Shown here: one piece after another, positions 26,747-35,762 of the stretch
Layout of the letters: each line of letters begins with the position of its first letter
How positions within the stretch are numbered: position 1 is the stretch's first letter
Assembly (NCBI RefSeq): GCF_004801395.1
Contig: NZ_SSOA01000010.1
Span: forward strand, 62,001 to 126,000
Direction of reading: 5' to 3'
Source: Gillisella terrae
Lineage (GTDB): Bacteria > Pseudomonadota > Alphaproteobacteria > Rhizobiales > Rhizobiaceae
Length of the DNA: 64,000 nt
The notes under the pieces: model-generated
Told to the model about the DNA's origin: nothing
Database searches by the model: none
What the model saw: only the letters and a program-made list of their open reading frames with translations
Made by a program: the position numbers and the translations under genes

Positions 26747-26784
26747 ATGTTTTAAATATTTTTTGCTTCAGCAAATGACGTATT

Positions 26785-27975
26785 TTAAGCTTTCTTCAAC
26801 TTAGAAAGGGTCGATGCCGGAACTTCCGTAAAGTTATTGCCAAGCAGATAGCTGGGGCTTGAGGAAATCCAGCGATCGAGATCAATCTCCTCGAATGTGC
26901 CGCTATCCCAAGTCTGCACAATTTCAAGATCCGTATCACCCACATTGCGGATGGCATGGCCAAAACCAACAGGGATATAAGCCACATCACCGGGATTAAA
27001 CTCTGCCACTTTGCCGCGCCCACCGGAACCAAACATGGCCACTTGCCCCTTACCGCGAAGATAGTAATGCCATTCGTTGGCGTTGACGTTCCAATGCAAT
27101 TTGCGCATCTCACCGGGTTTCAACACCATCAAGCCACCCGACATTGTTTTTGACGCCGGGAATTCATCTATGGTCGCCAGACGGAAACTTCCACCTTCCA
27201 GTTCACGCACAGCGCGGTTGTTTGTCAGCAAGCTGAATTTATGTGTCGATTCTTTAGGCCAAGGAGCTTCCAAAGCTTCGGATGGCTTCAGAACGGGGCC
27301 TGACTGAATATAAACCTCGCCTTTGGGGAAAATATCAAACACATCTTTGGGAATCCCGAACTCTTTTGCCAGCAAATCTTTGGGTGTCAAATCCACCCAA
27401 TCTGTAATGGAAAATGTTCCGTGTTCAGAAAATGCACCATTATCAAAGGACAAAATGAAATGGCAGGGTTTATCGCCAATGCACTGAATAGCATGGCCAT
27501 GACCCTTGGCAAAATACCATAGGTCGCCCGGCTTGAAATTATTGATTTCACTGGCCCCGGAAGGGTCAAGAACAACGGTTTGACATTCACCATCAATGAC
27601 AAAAGCCCATTCTGCGGCAATGGCATGCCAGTGCAACTCACGAGATGCACCGGGATTGAGATACATATGGACCCCGGCAATGCCCTTGCTGATCGGAAAT
27701 TGATGAACCGTTGCCTCTTTTGCCCAGCCACCACTGGTGACCTTCGGACTATTTCCATCCAATGAAAACTTGAAATCGGGCATGCCTCCCACATCCTTCG
27801 GATCGTGGTAAGCAACAGGTACGCCATCAGGCAACGCCGCGACGTTGCGCCCAAAACCTCCCGCACCCGGCTGCCCATGATCATGAACCATGGCCGCCTC
27901 CGCCAATCGCTCAAACGAAACCATACCAGCACCCAAAGCGGCTGCACTTAAAAAATTTCTGCGGTTGGTCTGCAT
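26785..27975 (-). CDS. oxdC: Oxalate-decarboxylase-like bicupin (Tat-exported)
   Basis: A 396-residue bicupin with a twin-arginine-like start (NRRNFLSAAALGAG), so it should act outside the cytoplasm. The first cupin has the full Mn site (ELHWHAIAAEWAFV, then GHGHAIQ) and a flexible lid reading SEHGT, where B. subtilis OxdC has SENST with the catalytic glutamate. The second cupin reads KLHWNVNANEWHYY: the second histidine of the metal triad is Asn. Oxalate decarboxylases turn oxalate into formate and CO2. AGGAGG precedes the ATG at 27975. A LysR gene lies just upstream on the same strand. Family is sure; full oxalate activity less so. Confidence 0.82.
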   Translation of the reverse strand: MQTNRRNFLSAAALGAGMVSFERLAEAAMVHDHGQPGAGGFGRNVAALPDGVPVAYHDPKDVGGMPDFKFSLDGNSPKVTSGGWAKEATVHQFPISKGIAGVHMYLNPGASRELHWHAIAAEWAFVIDGECQTVVLDPSGASEINNFKPGDLWYFAKGHGHAIQCIGDKPCHFILSFDNGAFSEHGTFSITDWVDLTPKDLLAKEFGIPKDVFDIFPKGEVYIQSGPVLKPSEALEAPWPKESTHKFSLLTNNRAVRELEGGSFRLATIDEFPASKTMSGGLMVLKPGEMRKLHWNVNANEWHYYLRGKGQVAMFGSGGRGKVAEFNPGDVAYIPVGFGHAIRNVGDTDLEIVQTWDSGTFEEIDLDRWISSSPSYLLGNNFTEVPASTLSKLKKA

Positions 27976-28130
27976 CCATATCCTCCTGTCATGACACAAA
28001 GCGCTGACTCAGTAGCGCCTGAAAAATGTCCCACAGGATGAAACAAACTGGTACTGCACAACCTCTGATAACAGCTATAACGAATACCTATAAAGAGACA
28101 GTTTCCCCCAAAAGACCCACGGCAGACTTT

Positions 28131-29000
28131 TCAGGCAGGAATACCATCGCCTGACAATGCCTTGGCCTGAATGGCCTCAGCAAGCATTTTCAAGAGTTTA
28201 AAACTGCTATTACGTTTTTCGAGCAAGACAAATTCCACATCACCCAATGTCGGCAAAATGCTCGGTTCATTGCATTCCATCAAACCAAACGGGATCAATC
28301 GCCGGGCATGGGCCATCATACCCAAACCAATACGGGTTGCAGCGGTAAGCCCATTCAAGTTGCTGCTGGAAAACGCAATGCGCCAACGCAGACCAACCTC
28401 CTCCAATCGCTCCAGTGCGACATGACGGGTTATGCTTGGCGGCGGATAGAGCACAAGCTGCACTTCATTTTCATCTCCGTTCAAAACCGGTGCACCATTG
28501 GCTGACACCCAGACCAAAGGTTCACGCCAGACAAACTCTCCCCGATGTTCATGGGCAGAACGCTTGCATAACACCAGATCAAGTTGATTATCCTCAAATT
28601 TCTGTTGCAAGTCGTGGCTGAGCGCAATTGTGAATTCGATATTCACATCTGGATGATGTGCGGTAAAATCCCGAATAACATCTGGAAGCCAGCTTGAAAC
28701 CAGATCTTCCGAAGCACCAAACCGCAGCACCTGCCGCTGTTGCCTTTTATTAAAGTGACTTTCTGCGCGGTCAATCACCTCTATAATCGCACGCGCAAAT
28801 GTTTCCATGACCTGTCCATCTGGCGTGAGCGCAATTGAATGCGTATCGCGCCAAAACAGCTTTTGACCACATTCATGCTCAAGGCGCTTTATATGGTCAC
28901 TCACGCTGGGCTGAGAAAGGCCGAGAACCCGTGCGGCAGCAGAAAAACTTCCCCGTTCAATCACGGTAACAAATGTACGGAGATGAGACGGATCCATCAT
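28131..29000 (-). CDS. LysR-family transcriptional regulator
   Basis: A 289-residue LysR-type regulator. The N-terminal helix-turn-helix is clear (HLRTFVTVIERGSFSAAARVLGLSQPSVSDHIKRLE; key part SQPSVSDHIKRLE), followed by a LysR substrate-binding domain from about residue 90. Tandem ATG codons at 29000 and 28997 are both possible starts. It precedes the oxalate-decarboxylase-like gene by 155 bp on the same strand, so it may control that gene, although LysR regulators are more often divergent from their targets. The gap between them has no clear terminator. Effector unknown. Confidence 0.88.
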   Translation of the reverse strand: MMDPSHLRTFVTVIERGSFSAAARVLGLSQPSVSDHIKRLEHECGQKLFWRDTHSIALTPDGQVMETFARAIIEVIDRAESHFNKRQQRQVLRFGASEDLVSSWLPDVIRDFTAHHPDVNIEFTIALSHDLQQKFEDNQLDLVLCKRSAHEHRGEFVWREPLVWVSANGAPVLNGDENEVQLVLYPPPSITRHVALERLEEVGLRWRIAFSSSNLNGLTAATRIGLGMMAHARRLIPFGLMECNEPSILPTLGDVEFVLLEKRNSSFKLLKMLAEAIQAKALSGDGIPA

Positions 29001-29213
29001 GGAAACTCCATTCCTCCCTCATGTAAGGGCGTGTTTAGAGATAGAATATCGTCTAAAATCAACACTTAAAGTATCAGGCGGCTCTTCAAACATGGATGAG
29101 ATGCTGTATCGCCGCTCACCAGCCGACGTCAAATTACCAGAAAATATGGCAGTTTCATTGCCGTGGTAAGATAGACCGAACATGCTCTCGAACCAGAACA
29201 ATAAAGCATCATG

Positions 29214-29243
29214 CAAAAAGCCCTGAGCGAAGCGCTCAGGGCT
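29214..29243 (-). terminator. Intrinsic terminator, probably for cheW
   Basis: On the minus strand AGCCCTGAGCG pairs with CGCTCAGGGCT (11-bp stem, 3-nt loop) and is followed by TTTTTG. It lies 180 bp beyond the cheW stop, with a family B repeat in between. Confidence 0.8.
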
Positions 29244-29302
29244 GTAAATTTACCAAACACCGTCGTCGCCACGCGACTATTGCACGCACCGACAATCTAT
29301 AT

Positions 29303-29410
29303 CCACTGCATAATTCCTTAAATAGTAATCAATTTAAGGTGAAAATTATACAGCAGATTAAACCTGTTACAGCGCCCTTTGTGCTCCATAGATGGTGAGA
29401 GGCGCTGTAG
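29303..29410. repeat. Family B two-hairpin repeat, copy 4
   Basis: Module 1 (ACTGCATAATTCCTTAAAT to AAATTATACAGCAG) with several changes, then module 2 with ACAGCGCC and GGCGCTGT arms but a diverged centre. It sits between the cheW stop and cheW's terminator, so it would be part of the cheW 3' UTR. Confidence 0.75.
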
Positions 29411-29424
29411 GCGATAAGAGAGAC

Positions 29425-29898
29425 TTAAGCCACCATACCCCAATCGGCAGCATCGTCATCGCCGAACATGCGCTCAAGGTTGAGGAAGCAAATCATCGTT
29501 TGCCCTTGTGCAATAATGCCATCAGAGAACGCGGAGCTTGGACCTGTGGCCTGAGGCAGCGGCTGCAAGCGATCCAGCGGCACTGTCAGAATGTCGGATA
29601 CGCCATCCACCAGCAAGCCAATGGTCATGCCGTTCACGTCTGTCACCACAATGGCGCTGCGCACGTTTGCTTCTGTTCCAGCCATTCCAAGCTTAACCGC
29701 CAGATCGACGATTGGGATAACGGTACCGCGCAGGTTCATAACGCCAATCACTTCATAAGGCGCATGGGGAATTGGGGTCACTGGTGCCCAACCACGAATC
29801 TCGCGAATAGACGTGGTCTTGACGCAAAACTCCTGTTCATGCAGGCGGAATGCAATAATCTCCAGGGTTTCGCCCTGCCCTACATAACCCGTCGACAT
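29425..29898 (-). CDS. cheW: Chemotaxis coupling protein CheW (orphan)
   Basis: A 157-residue single CheW domain, the adaptor joining chemoreceptors to the kinase CheA. The typical strand pattern is visible: EIIAFRLHEQEFCV, then VIGVMNLRGTVIPIVDL with the conserved NLRG, and a C-terminal DGIIAQGQTMICFLNLE. AGAGGA lies upstream of the ATG. No cheA, methyl-accepting protein or flagellar gene is in the window, so this is a stand-alone CheW, as often found in rhizobia with several chemotaxis systems. A 16-bp tandem repeat lies upstream. Confidence 0.88.
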   Translation of the reverse strand: MSTGYVGQGETLEIIAFRLHEQEFCVKTTSIREIRGWAPVTPIPHAPYEVIGVMNLRGTVIPIVDLAVKLGMAGTEANVRSAIVVTDVNGMTIGLLVDGVSDILTVPLDRLQPLPQATGPSSAFSDGIIAQGQTMICFLNLERMFGDDDAADWGMVA

Positions 29899-30315
29899 CC
29901 AATTTCCTCTCAGCTTTCGCCTTTAGGGGCTGCGTTTAACTTAACATCGTTCATTACCAGACAAACCCTGCCTTGGGCTGGAGAAGCTTTCGGACCAACA
30001 CGCCCTTGTAGCTAACCCCAATATCTCAAGTCCCAATATCTTGGGCCGCAAAAATCTTGGGCCCCAAAAATCTTGGCCCAAAGACATAATCGCAGTGCTT
30101 ACCGACATTACACGTCAACGTAGAATACGTAAGAATCGTTAATTTAACATTTGCGACCGTTCTTACTTAAGATTTTTTTCTGAACAAAACTCACAATTTC
30201 AACTGTTGGCAATCGGTCTCAAGAGGTGAAACCAGCCCTTCCAAAAAACAATATCCGAAGATCGAAATCAACCTTGGAATGCATAGAGATATAAGAATGT
30301 AAAATCACTAAAACC
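29899..30315. other. Intergenic region with cheW promoter side and a tandem repeat
   Basis: 417 bp between the cheW start and the cutC stop. It includes four tandem units at 30017-30080 and AT-rich DNA around 30130-30310. I see no coding frame and no clear terminator for the cutC operon. Confidence 0.55.
30017..30080. repeat. Four-unit 16-bp tandem repeat
   Basis: Units begin at 30017, 30032, 30049 and 30065, lengths 15-17 bp. They read CCCAATATCT twice, then CAAAAATCTTGG twice, each ending in a G/C-rich tail. It lies 119-182 bp upstream of cheW and could vary in copy number. Confidence 0.7.
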
Positions 30316-31083
30316 TTAACGCTCAAATGAATTCAGCCATCGCGACCCGAGCGTGCGCATACGCTGCTTCATTTCGCGCACGGTCTGCTCATCAGTGCGC
30401 CGGCTCGCGACCAGTTCGAAGCCAAAGTCGACGAGGTTGCGCGCAGTAGACTGCGGCTGGCTGCATGAGGCGTGAAACTCGGTCATACCAACATCAGCAA
30501 AGAGATTGAGGTTCTCAGCATTTACACCGCCACCCGGCATGATGGAAATTCGTCCTTTTGCGGCTGCAAAAAGTTGCTTGAGAGCCTCAATGCCGACAGG
30601 CGCGCTTTTTTGCCCGCCCGAGGTCAGAATACGACGAAAGCCAAGGTCAACAGCCTCAGCAAGGGCCTCTAATTGATCCGGAACAAGGTCGAAGGCTCGA
30701 TGGAGTGTCACATCCAGCCCCTCAGATGCAGCAAGCAATTGCCGAAGCGCGGCACAATCCAATCGGCCATCCGGCAGTAATGCTCCGAGAACTACACCGG
30801 CAAGCCCCATGTGTCGCACCGCCGCAATATCCCGGATCATCACCTGCACTTCCGCTTGGCTAAACACAAAAGACCCGGAGCGCGGCCTGATCATAGCGTG
30901 CACAGGAATTTGTGCGGCCGCTGCCTGCGCCATAAGCCCTATCGATGGTGTTAATCCTCCGCAGGCCAAGGCGGCGCACAACTCGAGCCGATCAGCACCA
31001 CCCACGATTGCCGCCTCCATGCCAGCCACGTCATCCACGCAAATCTCAAGGATCGCGCCGGTCGTGTGAAGTCGATCCGCCAT
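30316..31083 (-). CDS. cutC: CutC family TIM-barrel protein
   Basis: A 255-residue CutC-family protein. Typical segments are EICVDDVAGMEAAI near the start, GADRLELCAALACGGLTPS, HAMIRPRSGSFVFS, DVTLHRAFD, ILTSGGQ and IMPGGGVN, and the C-terminal FHASC. CutC is annotated as a copper homeostasis protein, but its role is debated and the fold looks like an enzyme. Here it ends an operon for amino-sugar breakdown, 1 bp after an MFS gene, with no copper genes near. The ATG at 31083 is preferred; an earlier start would overlap the MFS gene. A catabolic role is inference. Confidence 0.88.
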   Translation of the reverse strand: MADRLHTTGAILEICVDDVAGMEAAIVGGADRLELCAALACGGLTPSIGLMAQAAAAQIPVHAMIRPRSGSFVFSQAEVQVMIRDIAAVRHMGLAGVVLGALLPDGRLDCAALRQLLAASEGLDVTLHRAFDLVPDQLEALAEAVDLGFRRILTSGGQKSAPVGIEALKQLFAAAKGRISIMPGGGVNAENLNLFADVGMTEFHASCSQPQSTARNLVDFGFELVASRRTDEQTVREMKQRMRTLGSRWLNSFER

Positions 31084-31084
31084 T

Positions 31085-32296
31085 TTAAACACTCCGGCTT
31101 GGCCGCAACCGCGGCTTTTCCATAACCATCATCATCACCACGCCCAAAAGCCCAACCACTGCGCCCAGTTTGGCGGTAAAGGCATAGTCACTCACCCTTG
31201 TTCCCAGTGCAAACACCAGCGAGTTCAGGCCACCACTCAAAAACATATTGACAGCGATGAGTGAGCTGCCAAGCCCCGCCCGATCGGCAATCAGGTTTTG
31301 GAGATAGCTGATCGGCACACTGATGATGGCAGCAGCGCCAAGCCCTGCAAGTGGCGTCAAGAGATAGACCTGCCACGGCGTTGTGGCAAAACCCAACAGG
31401 AACAGGTAGCCGCAATAGAGCACAGCCCCAATCGCCAGAATCAGCACTGAAGAGCTTCGGCGCTCGACCCATCCCCAAAACAGGATGAAGACGATTTCCA
31501 AGAAAGCGACGATCCCCACCAGCACCCCAACGTCGGCATTGGTGCCATGGGCTGGACCAACCACCAACAGTGGCAGGATCACTCCGTTCATCTGCATCAT
31601 TGATGAAATGAGGGCAACCGCCAAAAGCCGCAGCAACAGACCAGGGGAGGCCACCGAAAAAATGGAGGCGAGAAATTTGGAGTGGGTGGCCGCTGGTGCC
31701 CCCCGCTCCGCTTTGGGCAAGAACAACACATAAAGCAGAAAGCAGGCAAAAGCTCCAAGGCAAGCGTAAAGAAAGGCGGGCAACATGCTGGAGCTTCCGG
31801 CCAGCATAAAACCGACAACGCCCGGAACAAGCACCCAGGAGGCCGAAATAATCGCCCGTACACCCGAATTAACAGCAATCAAATCGCGCACAGGCATATG
31901 GCTGGATGCGCTCCGCACATTGGCAAAAATCAGCGAATTCAAAGCGCCAAACACTGGCAGGCAACACAATGTGCAGACCACAAACACCATTTGATGCGGC
32001 ACCAGATAGACAGCCCCATAGCCAATGATGCCAAACAGGCTGACAGCCATCATTGGCAGGCGAAAATGCCCCATTCTGTCGGCAAATGCGCCCACCAGCA
32101 CGCTGGCCACCACATTGATGCAGGAGGCAGCAAAAATCAGCAGGGAATAATGAGCATTGCTCAGGCCCAGTTCGTGGATGCCGATCAAAGACATGAAGGG
32201 GGCTGTGGTCGCCCCCGTCAAGCCAAAGAAAAAAATGGAAATTGCGCTAACCCGAACGCCCGGATTGTGCAGAATAACCGATAGGGTGGGCCACAT
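31085..32296 (-). CDS. MFS transporter (SetA-like sugar efflux type)
   Basis: A 403-residue major facilitator protein with twelve predicted helices in two halves. The loop between helices 2 and 3 reads GAFADRMGHFRLP, the MFS signature position. Overall it resembles the SetA sugar-efflux group, consistent with a role in sugar or oligosaccharide traffic. The ATG at 32296 gives a normal short cytoplasmic start; a GTG at 32380 would overlap the M81 gene by 13 bp and add 28 residues that are unlike the family. It is 1 bp from cutC and belongs to the ridA-rpiR-SDR-GH20-M81 operon. Substrate and direction are not known. Confidence 0.75.
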   Translation of the reverse strand: MWPTLSVILHNPGVRVSAISIFFFGLTGATTAPFMSLIGIHELGLSNAHYSLLIFAASCINVVASVLVGAFADRMGHFRLPMMAVSLFGIIGYGAVYLVPHQMVFVVCTLCCLPVFGALNSLIFANVRSASSHMPVRDLIAVNSGVRAIISASWVLVPGVVGFMLAGSSSMLPAFLYACLGAFACFLLYVLFLPKAERGAPAATHSKFLASIFSVASPGLLLRLLAVALISSMMQMNGVILPLLVVGPAHGTNADVGVLVGIVAFLEIVFILFWGWVERRSSSVLILAIGAVLYCGYLFLLGFATTPWQVYLLTPLAGLGAAAIISVPISYLQNLIADRAGLGSSLIAVNMFLSGGLNSLVFALGTRVSDYAFTAKLGAVVGLLGVVMMMVMEKPRLRPSRSV

Positions 32297-32367
32297 GTTG
32301 CAATTTTCATCAAGAGAAGAGAAGCGGGTGGTAATCGCCACCCGAAGAGGTACGGTGACAAAACAGG

Positions 32368-33810
32368 TTAATCTGTCCACCGTGCTGAAAATTTGGTGAC
32401 AGGCTGATACTCAAAGTCTTTTTTGAACGGAAAGATCGGCTGCACGCGGCGCTTGCTCGGCAGGGCTTCAATATCCTGATTGATCACGCCATCCGTGAGC
32501 GCCATCAAATTTGGATTGGAGATCGGCTGAAGCTCAGGCGAGAGATAGCCCGATTTCACCACCAGCAAGCGGACCTTTTTTGGATCAATGCCGTGACGGG
32601 TAAAATCTGCGATATTGTGATAGGGCCTCCGCTTAGAGGCCAGAATGACAGTAATGCCGCCAATTTTGACCACAGCCTGCCGATCGCTTTCAACATGACC
32701 AGCATCCAATCGCACCACCTGGGCCTGCACGGTCACACAAGGACTTGCCGGATCCAGAGATCCGCCAATTTTCAACTCCACCATCTTGCCTTCACCGGCT
32801 GAAAAGCAGCAATCAACTGCTGGCTTGTCGGTAATGCCGCCAACGACCACATCGTCGAACTTGCGGGCAATCAATGCGCTCAATACATCGACTCTGTCGC
32901 CCACACCGCCGCCGGTGGGGTTATCGCCAGAATCGGCCAAGATCACTGGTCGAGTCTCGGCTTTTTCGGCAATATCCAGCATGTCGTTCAGGTTCCCGGT
33001 CACGGGGCCGAATTCAAAATCCGAGCGAGCCTGCCAATAGGATTGAGCAATCTCTTGCGCCACCTTTGCCGCTTCGTCTTTGTTGGTGCCTGTCACCACA
33101 GCACAGGCCGTTGCGCGCGGCTCATCGGCCCACACATAGCCCACCATCAAATTGCAATCCCATATGCCATCGCGCAGATCGTGCCTCGGCAAATGGGCAT
33201 AGAGGCTCTTTGCCGGTTCATCTTCGGTGGAGGTTCGCTCTCCCGGCAGCAAAACCGGCACAGGTGCCCAGACCACACCGGGAATTTCGCCACTGGTCAA
33301 GGCGCGCAACAGCATGGACCACGCCCGCACCATGGTTTCACGCACATCTATATGAGGCGCAGTGCGATAGCCTGCAAAAATATCCAGTTGATCGATGATT
33401 TTCTGCGTGACATTGCCATGCAGATCATAGCTGGCAGCTATCGGGCAATCGGCACCAACGACATGTCGAGCAGCAGAAATCCAGTCGCCTTCAGCGTCAT
33501 CCATGCCTTCGACATTCATGGCACCGTGCATGGCGAGGTAGAGACCATCCAGCGGCAGCGCGGCTGCCAGACGCTTCAGAAACTCCGCCTTGAAAGCCTC
33601 GTAAGTCTCGCGCGACACCGGACCTCCTGGAACCGCCCGCGCATGCAACAAGGGCAAGGCTTGGATCTCGCTTTCATTGATGAAGCTGAAATAGTCTGCC
33701 GCCAGCAGGTCACTGCCCCGCAAAACGCGAAAGTCATGCTCGCGCATCAAAACGGGTGAAGACGTGCTGCATTCTGTGTGAATACCGCCAATAGCGATGC
33801 GAAATGTCAT
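32368..33810 (-). CDS. M81-family metallopeptidase (MlrC-like), first copy
   Basis: A 480-residue M81/MlrC-like protein. Family landmarks are the N-terminal RIAIGGIHTECSTSSP, LYLAMHGAMNVEGMDDAEGDW with putative zinc ligands, SYDLHGNV, and ADSGDNPTGGGVGD in the second half. MlrC completes microcystin breakdown by cutting a short peptide that contains D-amino acids; most relatives have unknown substrates. AAGGA precedes the ATG, which is 12 bp after the hexosaminidase stop. A second, divergent copy lies at 38650-40131. Pairing with a hexosaminidase suggests action on sugar-linked peptides or amides (inference). Confidence 0.85.
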   Translation of the reverse strand: MTFRIAIGGIHTECSTSSPVLMREHDFRVLRGSDLLAADYFSFINESEIQALPLLHARAVPGGPVSRETYEAFKAEFLKRLAAALPLDGLYLAMHGAMNVEGMDDAEGDWISAARHVVGADCPIAASYDLHGNVTQKIIDQLDIFAGYRTAPHIDVRETMVRAWSMLLRALTSGEIPGVVWAPVPVLLPGERTSTEDEPAKSLYAHLPRHDLRDGIWDCNLMVGYVWADEPRATACAVVTGTNKDEAAKVAQEIAQSYWQARSDFEFGPVTGNLNDMLDIAEKAETRPVILADSGDNPTGGGVGDRVDVLSALIARKFDDVVVGGITDKPAVDCCFSAGEGKMVELKIGGSLDPASPCVTVQAQVVRLDAGHVESDRQAVVKIGGITVILASKRRPYHNIADFTRHGIDPKKVRLLVVKSGYLSPELQPISNPNLMALTDGVINQDIEALPSKRRVQPIFPFKKDFEYQPVTKFSARWTD

Positions 33811-33822
33811 CGGAGCAAATCC

Positions 33823-35742
33823 TTAAAGCTTGGGAACAAGAGGCGCGATGGCCAGAAACCGCAACCAGTCTTTCTGGTCTTTCGGCGTCCATGCAGCCTC
33901 AGCAACCGCGGCGAGACGCGGAAAGACAAGATGGTTGAAATAATCCCGATTGAGGAAGTTTTCGGTCCAGATACAGGCCTGTACCCCCCGCATTTTTGCC
34001 TTCAAAGCATCAGGAAACTCGCCCACAGCCTCATAGTGATAGGTATGCTTGGGCGGCACGGTGCCCGCCCAGCTTGCGCCCGGCTCCTGCCATGCTTCAT
34101 CCTGCACCATGTCGAGATAATAGGCCTGTCCGGGTGTCATCACAACATCATAGCCTTGCTCGGCCAAAGCCACACCCACCTCAGGCTTTTGCCAGGCCAT
34201 CAGCAAGGTGCCGTCGGCCTCAACACCACCGCCATGGGACACTTCATCCCACCCCGCCAATTGTCGATTGCGGTCTGCCAGCATTTTTTGAATGCGCTTC
34301 ATAAAATAGCTTTGCAGGCCAAAGGTGCCATCCAGACCTTCTTTTTCCATCAGGGCCTTCGCAAGCGGCGACGCCATCCATGTGTTGTTGGCCACTTCGT
34401 CACCGCCAACATGGATGAGTTTGGATGGAAACAGCGCCACCATTTCATCAAACACCTGACCTAGAAATTCATAGGTCTGATCAATGGCGGGGTTGAGGGC
34501 GTTGTTGGGGAACCCCTGCACCGAATGATAGCTCTCGGGTGCCTCCTGCCCGTCCACCAGTTCCGGCAAAGCGGTGAGGATTGCCGTGCTATGGCCGGGA
34601 ATGTCAATTTCCGGCAGAACCTCAATGTGCAGCGCGGCTGCGTGCGCCACAATGGCCTTCACATCGTCCTGACCGTAAAATCCACCAACCGGCTCCGCGC
34701 AATTGCCAAGCTGCGGCAACATCGGCTCATCCGGCCCGCGCAACACGCCAACCGAGGTCAGTTGCGGATAGGCTTTGATTTCCAGCCGCCACGCCTCGTC
34801 GTCGGACAAATGCCAATGAAACACATTGAGCCGCAGCCATGCCATAATATCCAGCAGGCGGGTCACATCTTGCGTTGGAAAAAACTGGCGCGAAACATCC
34901 AGATGGCAGCCGCGCCAATTATAACGCGGCGCATCTTTGATTACGCCCGATGCCGGGAAGCGAAATTGCGCCGGATCCTGCCGCGCCCCATGCAGCAATT
35001 GCGCCAAAGCCGTCAGGCCATAATGCCGACCAGCGGCACCACCAAAGTGCAAAGCGATATGGTCGTCAAAATGCAGCGAATAGGCTTCAGCTGTCAGGCT
35101 CTCATCCGCAATCAAGGCAAGCGCCATGCCTTGCTGCACGGCGACATGCGAAAACGGAACATGCGCCACCGAAAACAAACGGCGGTACAGCAGATTGACA
35201 CTCTGCATGGCCTTGAGATCAGCAAGATCGCTGCCATCAGCGGGGAAAATTGCGACAGGAACAGTATCGCCCGCCTTTAACGTCGCGGTTTCAGGCCAGG
35301 GCAGCAGGGAAAACGGCTGTTTTGCCTCGCCCTTTGGCAAAGAAGCGGGCGCTGCCTCGCTGTGCCTGCCTTCCAGCATCAGATCATCGACAGCGACAGC
35401 CACATGCTGGCCGTCAGCCAGAGTGATGTAGGCCGATTTTGCGCCATCGGTGCGGTGCTTGGCAGACCGCCAAAGGCCTTGAACGGTAAAACGCCACACA
35501 CCACCCGGCTGCAAGACAAAGCCCGAAGGCGGGGCGAATTGGTGGAAATTGGCATTGCGCTTGATGAAAACGGCGTTATCCACCAAGGGGTTATTCTTCA
35601 CCCGTGTCAATGTCGTGTAGGCAAGCTTAAAATCGCGCAGTGGCTGATCGGTCAAATTGATCAGTGAGAAGATAAACCCTCCCGCCGGATCGCCATCAAC
35701 CGGGTGCCAGACATTTTCAAGACGAAAAACAGCTTCAGTCAT
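33823..35742 (-). CDS. GH20 beta-N-acetylhexosaminidase
   Basis: A 639-residue family 20 glycoside hydrolase. The catalytic barrel spans about 270-620 with NWRGCHLDVSR, HWHLSDDEAWR, the catalytic Asp-Glu in HVGGDE (D448, E449), and WDE near 498. An N-terminal beta-rich part and the GH20b-like domain precede it. No signal peptide is visible, so it probably acts in the cytoplasm on imported chito-oligosaccharides or muropeptide-type sugars, releasing terminal GlcNAc. That fits the downstream NagA and ROK kinase genes and the CUT1 importer. It is 20 bp after the SDR gene in a long operon. Confidence 0.9.
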   Translation of the reverse strand: MTEAVFRLENVWHPVDGDPAGGFIFSLINLTDQPLRDFKLAYTTLTRVKNNPLVDNAVFIKRNANFHQFAPPSGFVLQPGGVWRFTVQGLWRSAKHRTDGAKSAYITLADGQHVAVAVDDLMLEGRHSEAAPASLPKGEAKQPFSLLPWPETATLKAGDTVPVAIFPADGSDLADLKAMQSVNLLYRRLFSVAHVPFSHVAVQQGMALALIADESLTAEAYSLHFDDHIALHFGGAAGRHYGLTALAQLLHGARQDPAQFRFPASGVIKDAPRYNWRGCHLDVSRQFFPTQDVTRLLDIMAWLRLNVFHWHLSDDEAWRLEIKAYPQLTSVGVLRGPDEPMLPQLGNCAEPVGGFYGQDDVKAIVAHAAALHIEVLPEIDIPGHSTAILTALPELVDGQEAPESYHSVQGFPNNALNPAIDQTYEFLGQVFDEMVALFPSKLIHVGGDEVANNTWMASPLAKALMEKEGLDGTFGLQSYFMKRIQKMLADRNRQLAGWDEVSHGGGVEADGTLLMAWQKPEVGVALAEQGYDVVMTPGQAYYLDMVQDEAWQEPGASWAGTVPPKHTYHYEAVGEFPDALKAKMRGVQACIWTENFLNRDYFNHLVFPRLAAVAEAAWTPKDQKDWLRFLAIAPLVPKL

Positions 35743-35762
35743 GGGATAAATCCTGCCTTCAA

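Larger units (their letters stand above)
29001..29424. other. Intergenic region holding a terminator and a repeat
   Basis: This 424-bp stretch between the LysR start and the cheW stop contains a minus-strand intrinsic terminator (29214-29243) and a family B repeat (29303-29410). The remaining part near 29001-29200 should include the LysR promoter. I see no convincing coding frame. Confidence 0.6.

Noticed and set aside
30017..30080. Tandem units that might suggest a CRISPR array
   Set aside because: Units are 15-17 bp, directly adjacent with no spacers, and there are no cas genes; it is a minisatellite.
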